Of a stretch of DNA of 28,294 nucleotides, positions 1 to 8,177 are shown one piece after another. The stretch's first letter is position 1. Every line of letters begins with the position of its first letter. Source of the DNA: a virus; IMG/VR virus record IMGVR_UViG_3300022225_000838, positions 1-28,294 of that record; one strand, 5' to 3'. The notes beneath the pieces are model-generated. The model was not told the DNA's origin. It ran no database searches and worked only from the letters and a program-made list of their open reading frames with translations. The translations under genes and the position numbers were made by a program.

Positions 1-2
1 CC

Positions 3-137
3 ATCAAGCAGATTTGGAATTACGTTGACGGCCTTCCAAAGGCACAGTTCGGTATTGATGTAGACAAGGAGAATCTTGCTCAATTAACCGAGTTCTTCCG
101 GCTTGTTGCGGGAGATAAAGATGATGACAAAACTTAA
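3..137 (+). CDS. Terminase small subunit, C-terminal end (partial)
   Basis: Only the last 44 codons are visible and the start lies left of the window. The tail reads IKQIWNYVDGLPKAQ and then an acidic stretch ending KDDDKT. A C-terminal segment with a Y-x-DG-x-P motif, directly upstream of and overlapping a large terminase gene, is what I would expect of a phage small terminase, which recognises the packaging site and hands DNA to the motor. The HTH domain that would prove this lies outside the window. The stop overlaps the start of the large-subunit gene by 17 nt, which suggests translational coupling. The call rests mainly on position. Confidence 0.55.
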   Translation: MKQIWNYVDGLPKAQFGIDVDKENLAQLTEFFRLVAGDKDDDKT

Positions 138-1602
138 TGAACAAGACCAACAAGCGTTTGATATCGTTCGCAAGTTATTTAAGAACGATTACGCAAAGCC
201 CTTTGAAATGACCGAGGGGCAGATTTCTCTCTTCCGTGCAATCTACGAAAAGCAGTCCCCACGAAACATCTTTGAGTGCTACACGCAATATGGGAAGTCA
301 GATGTTGTTTCAATGGCCGTTCTCTTGAGAGCGACAACCTTCCCCGAACGATGGCCGATACTTGGTGGAACAAAAGACAAAGCTGGTATCATAATGAACA
401 AGGTCATCAAGCACATTTTTGAGAATGACTACACGCTCGGAAAGTTTGAGATTGGGCCCGAGGAGAGCATGGAGTTCATCAAGCGACACCGAAGCAAAGA
501 CAAGATTTCTTTTAAGGTTGATGGCTCGGGAAACATGGGAGAGGTTTTCATTCTCTCGGCAGATGCAAGACGCAAGGGAGAAGATGCTGGAGATATTCTT
601 ATCGGACACGGTGCTCCAAACTTGATTCAAGATGACTCTGCACTTATTCCCGATGCGATTCATGGTAAAGCAATGCGTATGCTCGGAGGCCACACGGAAA
701 ACTTTTTATTAAAAATCACAAACAGTTTTGGTCGCAACCATGCGTTTCGTTCTCTGAACGACCCGAAGTATAAAAAAATTATCATCAACTGGGAGCAGGG
801 AGTTAAGGAAGGACGTATCACAGAAGATTTTGTTGAAGAGATGCGAGGAGAAGTTGACCCGATTATGTTTGGAATCCTTTACGAGTGCGTTCATCCACCA
901 GAGGACATGATTGATGACGCAGGATGGATGCCATTGTTCACCGAGGAAATGCTTGAACAGGCCCAACAAAGAAAAGTTGAGGCAAAAGGTTTCAAGCGTT
1001 TGGGTGGAGATATTGCCGAAGGAGTGAACTACAACGCTTTTGTTCTTCGTTTTGATAACTTCGCAAAAATCCACAGCAAGAATCGTGAGAGAGACTTAAT
1101 GAAAACTGCTGACAACATTGCTGAAATTCACAGGGGAGAGAAAATAAAATCCCAAAACATTTTTATAGATGCAATTAGTATTGGGTCCGGTGTAGTGAGC
1201 CGTCTCCATCAAATGGATATTCCTGCAACCGGTGTGAGAGTTGGTGAGAAGCCAATGGACCAGAAGGTTATCAATCCGGGAGTTCAAGAGATTCTTGAGT
1301 TTTCAAATCTTCGTGCTCAATTGTATTGGTTGGCCCGGAACTGGGTGAAGCAGGGAGGGGCACTTGAGCCAGATAAAGATTGGAGCCAGTTGTTGAAGAT
1401 TCGTTATAAAGAGGACCAGAGCAAAAAAATAAAGATAATGCCAAAAGATGAGATGAGGCGTAATGGATTGCTTTTACCTTCCGAGAGTACAGATGTGCCG
1501 GATGCGTTTGTTCTCACATTTTTTAAGGGCAAGGAAGTTGATTTGAGTAAAGTAAAAGCCACGGGTTCAACAAAGCCCTACTACCCAGAGTTGGGAATTT
1601 AA
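121..1602 (+). CDS. terL: Terminase large subunit (ATPase and nuclease)
   Basis: This is the DNA-packaging motor, which docks on the portal, pumps DNA into the head and cuts it. With the ATG at 121 it is 493 aa, a normal length. A deviant Walker A (YTQYGKS, with G58-K59-S60) is followed by a Walker B-like strand NLIQDDS (D171-D172). The C-terminal RNase H-like nuclease shows its three acidic positions: GGDIAEG (D297), FIDAISIG (D350) and VPDAFV (D461). A TTG at 103 would add six residues. I prefer the ATG at 121, which has GGGAG a few bases upstream, or the adjacent ATG at 124. The order small subunit, large subunit, portal is typical of tailed phages. Family membership is clear; the closest subfamily (Terminase_6-like) is an inference. 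Confidence 0.95.
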   Translation: MMTKLNEQDQQAFDIVRKLFKNDYAKPFEMTEGQISLFRAIYEKQSPRNIFECYTQYGKSDVVSMAVLLRATTFPERWPILGGTKDKAGIIMNKVIKHIFENDYTLGKFEIGPEESMEFIKRHRSKDKISFKVDGSGNMGEVFILSADARRKGEDAGDILIGHGAPNLIQDDSALIPDAIHGKAMRMLGGHTENFLLKITNSFGRNHAFRSLNDPKYKKIIINWEQGVKEGRITEDFVEEMRGEVDPIMFGILYECVHPPEDMIDDAGWMPLFTEEMLEQAQQRKVEAKGFKRLGGDIAEGVNYNAFVLRFDNFAKIHSKNRERDLMKTADNIAEIHRGEKIKSQNIFIDAISIGSGVVSRLHQMDIPATGVRVGEKPMDQKVINPGVQEILEFSNLRAQLYWLARNWVKQGGALEPDKDWSQLLKIRYKEDQSKKIKIMPKDEMRRNGLLLPSESTDVPDAFVLTFFKGKEVDLSKVKATGSTKPYYPELGI

Positions 1603-1603
1603 T

Positions 1604-1924
1604 ATGTCATCACAAGGAATGATAAATATAAAATTAGATGGAGTTTCCTTTGAAGAAACAGAGTATTTTCGTAAAGTTATACACACCCTATTTCAACAAG
1701 GAGTTTTTAACATAAAGAATGGAACTGCTACTTTGGCCTTTAATAGAGAGGGGGAACTGGCTAGTATAGAATTGAAGTTCCTAAAATGGCGAGACAAAGA
1801 CCCAGATAAGCCAGATAAGCCAGATGAGCCCTTGCGTAATCCGTATGAAGGTGCTACAATAGAGACAACAGGAGACAATCCAAAAACCCTAACCTCTAGC
1901 AAAGAGCGGGAACCACATCAATAA
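1604..1924 (+). CDS. Hypothetical protein, AT-rich, with (PDK)n tract
   Basis: 106 aa that I do not recognise. The N-terminal half looks like a small alpha/beta fold (IKLDGVSFEETEYFRKVIHTL), the middle carries DKPDKPDEP, and the C-terminus is polar and probably disordered. The gene is clearly more A/T-rich than the terminase and portal genes on either side. It starts two bases after the terminase stop, and an intrinsic terminator overlaps its own stop codon. A small AT-rich gene with its own terminator inside a late operon is what a moron (recently acquired accessory gene) looks like, but no separate promoter is visible. Function unknown. Confidence 0.7.
   Translation: MSSQGMINIKLDGVSFEETEYFRKVIHTLFQQGVFNIKNGTATLAFNREGELASIELKFLKWRDKDPDKPDKPDEPLRNPYEGATIETTGDNPKTLTSSKEREPHQ
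1802..1828 (+). repeat. 9-bp tandem repeat (CCAGATAAG) x3
   Basis: Three consecutive 9-mers CCAGATAAG, CCAGATAAG and CCAGATGAG encode PDK-PDK-PDE within the 106-aa protein. The unit is in frame, so copy number could change without breaking the gene. Confidence 0.85.
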
Positions 1925-1937
1925 GGTTCTCGTTTTT
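1907..1937 (+). terminator. Intrinsic terminator between terminase and portal genes
   Basis: An 8-bp stem (1907-1914 with 1925-1932, CGGGAACC against GGTTCTCG, one G-T pair) and a 10-nt loop are followed directly by TTTTT at 1933-1937. It overlaps the stop codon of the 106-aa gene and ends ten bases before the portal start. There is no room for a promoter between it and the portal, so the structural operon would need read-through or antitermination. Confidence 0.7.
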
Positions 1938-1946
1938 ATTTTATAT

Positions 1947-3764
1947 ATGCCAATAAGTACACCATTTAAGGACATCCCCGTTGCGTCAGTCGCAAACCTT
2001 TCAGTGTTGATGGCGAAACTCATCAAGGAGAAGAAAATCTCCCGTGAGTTTCAGGAGCGAAGGCACAAGGAGTGGAATGTAAATTACGAACTCTATCGTA
2101 ACAAGGTTAAGACCAACAGATTAACGCAACGTCAAGCGGTCAATATTCCGCTTATGAAAGAAACAGTGAAAACGCTGCTCTCTAAAATTGATGACCCGCC
2201 TTCTGTTGATTGGAAGGAACTCGGAGGCAACCAAGACAAAGAGATTATTCTTCAAGAGATTTGGAATGATGATTTTGAGAGGTTGAACTTTGAGGGAGTT
2301 GACATTCAAGACAAAAAGACGGTGATGCTTTGTGGCCGTGCTTTCAAAAAACTAAACATTGATGCAAAGGGATTCCTAGACGTGAGGCCTTTGGATATTT
2401 TTGATGTTGTCGTGGACCCAATGGTGGACCCACTTGATATTGAGACAGCACGTTTTATAATTCACCAAAACATTTTTCGTTCGTTGCGGGAAGTGCTCGC
2501 AGACGAACGATACAGTAAAGATGCAAAATCAAAACTTCGCATCTGGGCATCCGGTACTGATGCAATTGTTCAGTCAAATAGAAATAAACAGGAATGGGAA
2601 AAGAAAGTTGAGCGTCTCAAATCAATGGGTGTTGAGAACGACCAGTTTGCACAGTTTGCGGGTGGTGATGTTATTTTGAATCTTTCCGAGCACTATACAT
2701 TGATGTGGAATACCAAGAAACAAGATTTTGAGAAACGAGTGATTGTGTATGCTGATGATGAGCACGAACTCTTAAATGAAACCCTTGAGGACCTTCTTGG
2801 CGTAGACTTCTGGCCGTTTGTAACATGGGGTGAAGATATAGAGACAATGGACTTTTGGAGTGATGGTCCTGCTGACCTTGTGCGAACACCAAACCAGATT
2901 CTCAACGTGTGGTTTTCTCAAATGGTAGAAAACCGAACGCTCAAGAACTTTCAAATGCACTGGTACGATGCCACTGTGCAGGGATATAAACCGCAGACGT
3001 ATGAGCCGGGTGCCGGACGCATGCTTCCTGCTCCGGGCAATCCTAAAGAGACAATCATGCCAGTTGATATCTCTGGTCTTGATGACACTTTCACAGCAAT
3101 TGACTTCCTTATACGAGTTATTGAACGAGGCACCGCAGCGACAGCGATTGAGAAAGGTGTTTCCGAAAAGAAACAAATCACTCTTGGTGAAGTTGAAATG
3201 CTCGTTGGGAAAGCCCTTGAGCGTACTCTTTCAATGGCCAAGATGTACCGTAGGAGTTGGTTTGACCTTGCTCTTAAATGGGAGAGAATCCTTGACGCAA
3301 ACAGTGGTGAGAATAGAACGCTCCACAAAACGGCACGGTCTGGGAAGATATGGGAGAAAGTTGTCTACCCTTCTGACTGGAAGAGCGACAAGGGATACAA
3401 GCCAATTGTTCGTTCAACATCCGAGCAGGAAGAAGAGCAGACAAAGGGTATTCAAAAATTCATGTTCATTCAGAGCAGGTTCCCAGACAACTTTGTTCTT
3501 AATCGCATTGTTCAAAAGAGGATGCTTGAGATTGTTGACTTGACCCCAGAAGAAATCCGTGAGGTTCAAGAAGCAGAGAAAAAGAAACAAGAAGCCATCC
3601 AACGTGAAGCGGAAGCAGCAGCACGAGCAGAAGGAACTCCGGGTGAAGCACCGACAGAAGGCACTCCAGTTGCAGAGGCAGTTGTTAAAGAGCCCGCAAC
3701 TGATGCGGAGGAAGATGAACTATTGAGCCAACTTGAAAGCCGACTAAACAAAGTAAAAGGATAA
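1947..3764 (+). CDS. Portal protein
   Basis: 605 aa. The portal is the dodecameric ring at the capsid vertex through which DNA enters and leaves and to which the terminase docks. Supporting features are its place right after the large terminase, a usual portal length, and a conserved-looking core (VDIQDKKTVMLCGRAF, then LDVRPLDIFDVVVDPMVDP) that resembles the portal clip and stem segments of podophage portals. The C-terminus (about 525-605) is a charged helix followed by an Ala/Pro/Glu-rich tail. The start codon has no Shine-Dalgarno; TTTTATATATG follows a terminator T-tract. I recognise it by position and overall pattern rather than by a single motif. Confidence 0.85.
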   Translation: MPISTPFKDIPVASVANLSVLMAKLIKEKKISREFQERRHKEWNVNYELYRNKVKTNRLTQRQAVNIPLMKETVKTLLSKIDDPPSVDWKELGGNQDKEIILQEIWNDDFERLNFEGVDIQDKKTVMLCGRAFKKLNIDAKGFLDVRPLDIFDVVVDPMVDPLDIETARFIIHQNIFRSLREVLADERYSKDAKSKLRIWASGTDAIVQSNRNKQEWEKKVERLKSMGVENDQFAQFAGGDVILNLSEHYTLMWNTKKQDFEKRVIVYADDEHELLNETLEDLLGVDFWPFVTWGEDIETMDFWSDGPADLVRTPNQILNVWFSQMVENRTLKNFQMHWYDATVQGYKPQTYEPGAGRMLPAPGNPKETIMPVDISGLDDTFTAIDFLIRVIERGTAATAIEKGVSEKKQITLGEVEMLVGKALERTLSMAKMYRRSWFDLALKWERILDANSGENRTLHKTARSGKIWEKVVYPSDWKSDKGYKPIVRSTSEQEEEQTKGIQKFMFIQSRFPDNFVLNRIVQKRMLEIVDLTPEEIREVQEAEKKKQEAIQREAEAAARAEGTPGEAPTEGTPVAEAVVKEPATDAEEDELLSQLESRLNKVKG

Positions 3765-3766
3765 TC

Positions 3767-3961
3767 ATGGCCAGAGATAAGAAAAAATTATTAAGAGAAG
3801 CACTGGATTTGATGCAGCAGGCAGAGGACCTTCAAGAGAAGGAAGGCAGTGAGAAAAGGGAAGAGTTTGATTTATTTTTGCGACTTACATTACATAACGA
3901 GGTCGTTGGTATCCTTGAGGATATCAAAAGTTTATTAGAAGGTAATATAAATAAAAAATAG
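3767..3961 (+). CDS. Hypothetical small helical protein
   Basis: 64 aa, highly charged and almost certainly all-helical: K/R-rich start, heptad-like leucines (LLREALDLMQQAEDLQEKE) and a second helix (FLRLTLHNEVVGILEDIKSLL). It begins two bases after the portal stop and ends just before the next structural gene, so it is in the late operon. Small coiled-coil proteins at this position are sometimes head-completion or chaperone-like factors, but nothing here proves that. Unknown function. Confidence 0.7.
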   Translation: MARDKKKLLREALDLMQQAEDLQEKEGSEKREEFDLFLRLTLHNEVVGILEDIKSLLEGNINKK

Positions 3962-3964
3962 CGT

Positions 3965-5725
3965 ATGCCTAAAAAAGACCCAAGAGAGATTCTTAAAGGA
4001 GTGAACGCTGCTTTTGATGCCGTGGACCAAAATAAGCAAAAAGAGCGAAACCGTCAAGAAGATGACAGGCGGAATCTTGTGCTTGGTTTAGGCAACCAAA
4101 TAGTAGATGTGGTCCGACCTCTCCTTGAGAAAATTACCTCTCAAACAAAATTAAGTAGGGATGACCTTCGTGAAGCGTTAAAGGAAATCAAGATTGATTC
4201 TCCTTCAATGCCCGAAGTTAAAATCCCAGAGATTCGTGTGCCGAAGCCGGAAGTAACAGTCAATGTTCCTCCAATCAAGGCACCAAAAGTTACAGTTCAA
4301 CCCGCACAAGTGAACTTCCCTGCTGAAATGGGAACTCGTTTGTTGGGCGTGGACTACAAAAACCCAATCCCCGTCATTCTTACAGGACCAGACGGGAAAC
4401 CCTACATGGCGGGGATGTTTTCCGCAGGTGGAGGCGGTAAAATGTCCGACATCATCAAAGGTATGGACGGCAATGTTCCACGGCCCGTTCTCGTTGATGA
4501 AGGAGGAAGATTGCAAGTAGATATTATTACAGGTGGAGGAGCGGGCACTCAATACGACGAAGATGCCGCACACACATCCGGTGATACGGGTACCCTTGCA
4601 CTTGTAGTTCGTCAAGATACTCCCGCAAACCTCTCCGGTACTGATGGAGATTATGAGGGACTTTCAGTGTCAGATGGACTCCTATGGACTCGAATCCGAG
4701 ACATTCAAGGTTCTGCCGGTGCAAGTCTAGTGAATCCCGACAATCGTATTCAAGTTTCTGTTGACCAAACTGGTGCAGGAACGCAGTATACGGAAGGAGA
4801 CACTGACACAAGCGTTACTGGAACGGCCATGCTTGCCGAAGGTGGAGATAACGATGCTGCCAATGACGTACTTCGTGTACTTCAAATGGGTGGAGGTGTT
4901 TCATCTTCTGCCTTGAGAGTTGTTCATGCTGTTGATGCCGTAACCTCTGTTAGAGCAGTTTCTAACTCGGGAGTAGATATTGGAGACGTTGATGTTCTTT
5001 CAATGCCAGACCAAACGATTGCTGCCGGTGAAGAAATTGACATATCTCCAAACCAAGCAGGAAATGAACTATCACCAGAAACAATCCGTGTTGAACACGT
5101 TACTGATGTTGGAATGAGTGCGAAACTTTTGTCAAACTCTGGTGTAGATATTGGTGATGTAGACATTCTCTCCATTGCAGCAGGAAACAACAATATTGGT
5201 AATGTTGATATTGTTACTCTTCCGGCTTCTACCAACACAATTGAGGTTGTTGGAGATGCTGCACATGACGCTGCGGTTGCCGGCAATCCCCTTCTTCAAG
5301 GTGGAGAGGCAAGAACTTCAAACCCAACTGCGGTTGCAAGCGGGGATGTTGTTCGTTCAATGCATGATGACCTTGGAAAGCAAATCACATATCCTTACAC
5401 TGTACGAGACCTTATTAACACAGCGTATGTTTCTCTTGCGAATGGAACTGAAACAACCTTGCTTGCTGCAACGGCAGGTTCATTCAATGACCTTATTTCG
5501 GTCATGGGAGCCAATCAATCAGACGCAGCAGTAACGCTTGACCTTCGTATGGTTACGGCAGGAAATGTGGTCATGTCTCTTGAAATCCCCGCAAATAGTA
5601 CGGCAGGTATAGTGCCCGCAGTTCCGTATCCTCAAAGCGATACTGGCAATAACTGGACAATAGATATGGGAGACATCACTGGTACAACTGTTGATGTAAC
5701 CGGGCTCTTCGTTCAGAATGTGTAA
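3965..5725 (+). CDS. Structural protein, fibre/decoration-like, modular
   Basis: 586 aa. Residues 1-75 are a charged coiled coil. About 78-118 is a Pro/Val/Lys tract with alternating PEVKIPEIRVP-type strands, like fibre shafts. About 150-460 is a beta-rich region rich in G, D, T and S with internal repeats: GTQYDEDAAHTSGDTG recurs as GTQYTEGDTDTSVTG, and SNSGVDIGDVD occurs exactly twice, with a degenerate third copy (NNNIGNVDI). From about 465 to the end there is a domain clearly related to the whole 146-aa protein encoded at 7548-7988. Such modular beta proteins are usually virion-surface or tail-fibre components that meet the host. That role is an inference; the repeats and paralogy are seen directly. 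Confidence 0.75.
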   Translation: MPKKDPREILKGVNAAFDAVDQNKQKERNRQEDDRRNLVLGLGNQIVDVVRPLLEKITSQTKLSRDDLREALKEIKIDSPSMPEVKIPEIRVPKPEVTVNVPPIKAPKVTVQPAQVNFPAEMGTRLLGVDYKNPIPVILTGPDGKPYMAGMFSAGGGGKMSDIIKGMDGNVPRPVLVDEGGRLQVDIITGGGAGTQYDEDAAHTSGDTGTLALVVRQDTPANLSGTDGDYEGLSVSDGLLWTRIRDIQGSAGASLVNPDNRIQVSVDQTGAGTQYTEGDTDTSVTGTAMLAEGGDNDAANDVLRVLQMGGGVSSSALRVVHAVDAVTSVRAVSNSGVDIGDVDVLSMPDQTIAAGEEIDISPNQAGNELSPETIRVEHVTDVGMSAKLLSNSGVDIGDVDILSIAAGNNNIGNVDIVTLPASTNTIEVVGDAAHDAAVAGNPLLQGGEARTSNPTAVASGDVVRSMHDDLGKQITYPYTVRDLINTAYVSLANGTETTLLAATAGSFNDLISVMGANQSDAAVTLDLRMVTAGNVVMSLEIPANSTAGIVPAVPYPQSDTGNNWTIDMGDITGTTVDVTGLFVQNV

Positions 5726-5727
5726 CA

Positions 5728-6921
5728 ATGATTAGAGACCTTATAAAAAACAAACCCGCAAAAGAGAGGGCGGATATCAAGGGCAAGGAAATTGCTAAAA
5801 TAAAGACTATCGCCAAAACACGGCAGGGTAGTTATTTCATTGAAATTGTAGATATGAAACCGATAGATGGTGGAATAGAGGTTTTTGTCAAAGCGTGGAC
5901 AGGTAGTAGCCCAAAGGTTATTTACAAAGACATAGGTGATGAAATCGGAAGGTTTGTTAGAAAAGATGTAGTGCGTACTATTCCGGCAAATACTCAAATT
6001 GGTTTTGGTAAAGATGGCACAGTGGACATAGAAAGGTTTGTTATTATCAACCCGCCTGTTTTAATAGACGACCCCAATGGAAACATTGTTCGTGAGTCAG
6101 TCATAGACGGGCAAATAAGACAACGAAAACTCCGTGAAAGTCCGAAAGACACACTGTTAGAATATCTTGCCAAAATCATTTCCGTAAAAACCCAAGTACA
6201 CGGTTCAGAGAATATCATTCAGGGGAAGATAGGCAACACCACAACGACAGTCCTACCAGACGATGACCCCGAGTCAACATCGGTGGACGGATGGGTTTAT
6301 TATGATACACAGGCAGGTGGTTCGTGGGCTGAGGCACATGATGCCGCAAGCGGAACAGCCGTAAATGATACGGCGGATAATTCAATTATTGCCAACTCGC
6401 AAGAAGTTAGTGGGGCGTCTAATAGATACCAAATTGTTCGTGGGTTTTTCTTATTTGACACTTCAGGGATGCCAGACACAGACACCATAGACTCTGCAAC
6501 ACTCAGCGTAAAAGTTACGGAAGTAGATAACCAAGATACTACTGGACCAGACTACATAAATATCTATACCACAACCCCGGCTTCAAACACCGCACTTGTA
6601 ACTGGCGACTTTGACCAAATCGGAACAACCGCACAAGCAACTGCAATAGACCTCGGAGATATAAGCGTTGCCACGACCACTTGGACATTAAACGCTACTG
6701 GACTAGGCAACATAGACAAAACGGGAATTACAAAGTTTGGTATGCGAGAGGGACACGATGTTGAAGATACACCAATCGCCGACAACGCAAGAAACCGTAT
6801 AGGTGTTAATACAGCCGACCTCGCAGGAACAGCAAACGACCCTACATTAACAATAGAACATAGTGCGGCGGCAGTAGCAGGAGGTGGCGGACATCAATTA
6901 TTAACCTTAGGAGTAGGATAA
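5728..6921 (+). CDS. Structural protein with DNRLRE-like beta-sandwich
   Basis: 397 aa. Residues 1-145 form a charged N-terminal part (KGKEIAKIKTIAKTRQGSYFIEIVDMKP) that may anchor it. From about 170 a beta-sandwich of the DNRLRE/CBM-like type is suggested by VDGWVYYDTQAGGSWAEAHD, then IVRGFFLFDTSGMPDTDTID with a SATLSV strand. This 'rod or shell of beta strands' pattern is frequent in phage surface and fibre proteins and in carbohydrate-binding modules. The C-terminus is Gly-rich (AAAVAGGGGHQLL). It starts two bases after the previous structural gene. Codon choice (more ATA and AGA) and base composition are more A/T-rich than in the coat gene. Likely a second virion-surface or receptor-contact protein; the exact role is unknown. 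Confidence 0.7.
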   Translation: MIRDLIKNKPAKERADIKGKEIAKIKTIAKTRQGSYFIEIVDMKPIDGGIEVFVKAWTGSSPKVIYKDIGDEIGRFVRKDVVRTIPANTQIGFGKDGTVDIERFVIINPPVLIDDPNGNIVRESVIDGQIRQRKLRESPKDTLLEYLAKIISVKTQVHGSENIIQGKIGNTTTTVLPDDDPESTSVDGWVYYDTQAGGSWAEAHDAASGTAVNDTADNSIIANSQEVSGASNRYQIVRGFFLFDTSGMPDTDTIDSATLSVKVTEVDNQDTTGPDYINIYTTTPASNTALVTGDFDQIGTTAQATAIDLGDISVATTTWTLNATGLGNIDKTGITKFGMREGHDVEDTPIADNARNRIGVNTADLAGTANDPTLTIEHSAAAVAGGGGHQLLTLGVG

Positions 6922-6925
6922 ATAT

Positions 6926-7072
6926 ATGACTGATTTATTACCATGCAAATATTGCGGTGAGAAGAAAGAGGATTCAACTCAAACTGTAACTTTTGCAGTG
7001 TGTACGGATTGTAAAATTCGTAAACGTAGAGCAACTCTCACAAGAGAAAAACAAAATGAAAATAACAAATAA
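6926..7072 (+). CDS. Small zinc-ribbon protein
   Basis: 48 aa. Two CxxC knuckles, CKYC near residue 7 and CTDC near residue 28, are spaced as in a single zinc ribbon and followed by a basic tail (KIRKRRATLTREKQ). The start ATG at 6926 follows AAATAT, the local start-codon style. It lies within the structural operon. Small zinc ribbons often bind nucleic acid or proteins; nothing more specific can be said. Confidence 0.75.
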   Translation: MTDLLPCKYCGEKKEDSTQTVTFAVCTDCKIRKRRATLTREKQNENNK

Positions 7073-7099
7073 AAGGCGTAAGCCAAAACCATATTAAAT

Positions 7100-7432
7100 A
7101 TGCACCCTTTAATAGCAAAATTGCTTGAAAAACGTGGGATTGAGGACCTTTCTCAACTTGATTTGGAGAGTGGTGAAAAGGCCACATTTCAACAATGGGA
7201 GCAAATTCTCTCCGAAGGCAAAATAACTGTGGATAAGATTGCCGAGTTTTGTGGACGGCAATTGAAGGTAATTGAGAAGCAATGGCGTGAATTAGATAAT
7301 GATAAGGTCAAAAATGAGCGTTTGGTTATACAACATACTGTGTATTCATCCATTTTAGAGGCGATTGAAGCACCTCAAGCAGAGAGAGAATCTCTTGAGA
7401 GACGTTTACAGAAACTTGTGGATGAAGCGTGA
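7100..7432 (+). CDS. Hypothetical protein, helical
   Basis: 110 aa, no recognised family. The sequence reads as several amphipathic helices (MHPLIAKLLEKRGIEDLSQL, FQQWEQILSEGKITVDKIAEF, AEFCGRQLKVIEKQWRELD). It ends with TGA, which shows TGA is a stop codon here. A reverse-strand DnaA-box sequence TGTGGATAA (7228-7236) falls inside the gene, probably by chance. It closes the first structural block; a promoter follows a few bases after the stop. Confidence 0.75.
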   Translation: MHPLIAKLLEKRGIEDLSQLDLESGEKATFQQWEQILSEGKITVDKIAEFCGRQLKVIEKQWRELDNDKVKNERLVIQHTVYSSILEAIEAPQAERESLERRLQKLVDEA

Positions 7433-7439
7433 TGTGTGG

Positions 7440-7468
7440 TTGTGTATTTAGTCGGTATTTGTTATAAT
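7440..7468 (+). promoter_or_regulatory. Promoter: TTGTGT - 17 bp - TATAAT (extended -10)
   Basis: A perfect -10 TATAAT (7463-7468), preceded by TG at the extended -10 position, lies 17 bp after a TTGTGT -35 (7440-7445). It sits in a 115-bp gap, so transcription would start near 7475 and serve the structural, scaffold and coat block. It shares TATAATATAA with two other promoters in the window. Confidence 0.75.
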
Positions 7469-7510
7469 ATAAGTAACAATTGAATATTTTGCCTTAACCT
7501 TTTGCAAAAA

Positions 7511-7539
7511 GCGGGCAGTCTCAAAAAGAGATTGTCCGC
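7511..7539 (+). promoter_or_regulatory. Leader hairpin just before a start codon
   Basis: A 12-bp stem (7511-7522 with 7528-7539, two G-T pairs) and an AAAAA loop are followed by ATATTTTT and the ATG at 7548. It could be an intrinsic terminator or attenuator, given the T-rich tract, or a translation-control hairpin. It lies about 35 nt into the leader of the 7440 promoter. Confidence 0.65.
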
Positions 7540-7547
7540 ATATTTTT

Positions 7548-7988
7548 ATGAAAAATTCAATCAAAACACTATTCCGAGTATTAACCTCTCTCCCTGCTGC
7601 TCTCACGGGCGGAACACTTGTTGAGCCGGCCGTTGACCAGATAGGAAGAACTGTTGTGTATCCGTACCAAGTACGTGAACTTACGTCAACCGCAGAAGTA
7701 ACCTTGTCAGATGGTGATGCTGCTGTGTTGCTCTCTGGGGTTACCTCAACATTCCATGACCTTCTTGAAGTAACGTGTGCAAACACATCTGACGCTGCCA
7801 TCAATATCTCTTTGACAGATGATGGAAGTGTGGTACGCAACCTTGAACTTCCTGCAAACGATACGAAAGGATTTACATTTCCGGGACCAATTCCTCAAAG
7901 TGCGTCTGGTGGTACGTGGTACGCAGACATGGAAGATGTTACCGGTACTACTGTAAGGGTCGGAGCGACATTTATTAAAAGTTCTTAA
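7548..7988 (+). CDS. Structural protein, paralogue of the C-terminal domain of the 586-aa protein
   Basis: 146 aa. From about residue 28 it aligns by eye with the last ~120 residues of the protein at 3965-5725: YPYQVREL against YPYTVRDL, then NTSDAAINISL against NQSDAAVTLDL, LELPANDTKGF against LEIPANSTAGI, and DVTGTTVRV against DITGTTVDV. The fold is probably a small beta jelly-roll used in virion decoration or fibres. It has its own promoter and leader hairpin, so it may be made in a different amount from the long protein. The paralogy is seen directly; the decoration role is an inference. Confidence 0.75.
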   Translation: MKNSIKTLFRVLTSLPAALTGGTLVEPAVDQIGRTVVYPYQVRELTSTAEVTLSDGDAAVLLSGVTSTFHDLLEVTCANTSDAAINISLTDDGSVVRNLELPANDTKGFTFPGPIPQSASGGTWYADMEDVTGTTVRVGATFIKSS

Positions 7989-8002
7989 TCAACAATAAAC
8001 GT

Positions 8003-8128
8003 ATGCCTAAACCAATGAAAACACGAAGGATTACAAGCAAGGTGCGTTCCGGCTCTGTGAAAATCAAGTCGCAACACAATAGCACCAGTTCTTTCCGTAA
8101 GCACGGAGGGAGCGTAACCAAAAAATAG
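8003..8128 (+). CDS. Small basic peptide
   Basis: 41 aa, very rich in Lys, Arg and Ser (KTRRITSKVRSGSVKIK) with no hydrophobic segment. The ATG at 8003 follows AAACGT, matching the start context of neighbouring genes (ACGTATG). It may be a DNA- or RNA-binding peptide, or a virion-internal basic peptide that neutralises packaged DNA. No family recognised. Confidence 0.55.
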   Translation: MPKPMKTRRITSKVRSGSVKIKSQHNSTSSFRKHGGSVTKK

Positions 8129-8177
8129 TTTTATGCCTATCCGTGAACAATAAAGGAGCATTTAATTAAGACTCAAC

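Noticed and set aside
8133-8170. Six-codon ORF followed by AGGAG as a leader peptide system.
   Set aside because: No usable start codon follows the AGGAG and there is no codon bias typical of attenuation peptides.
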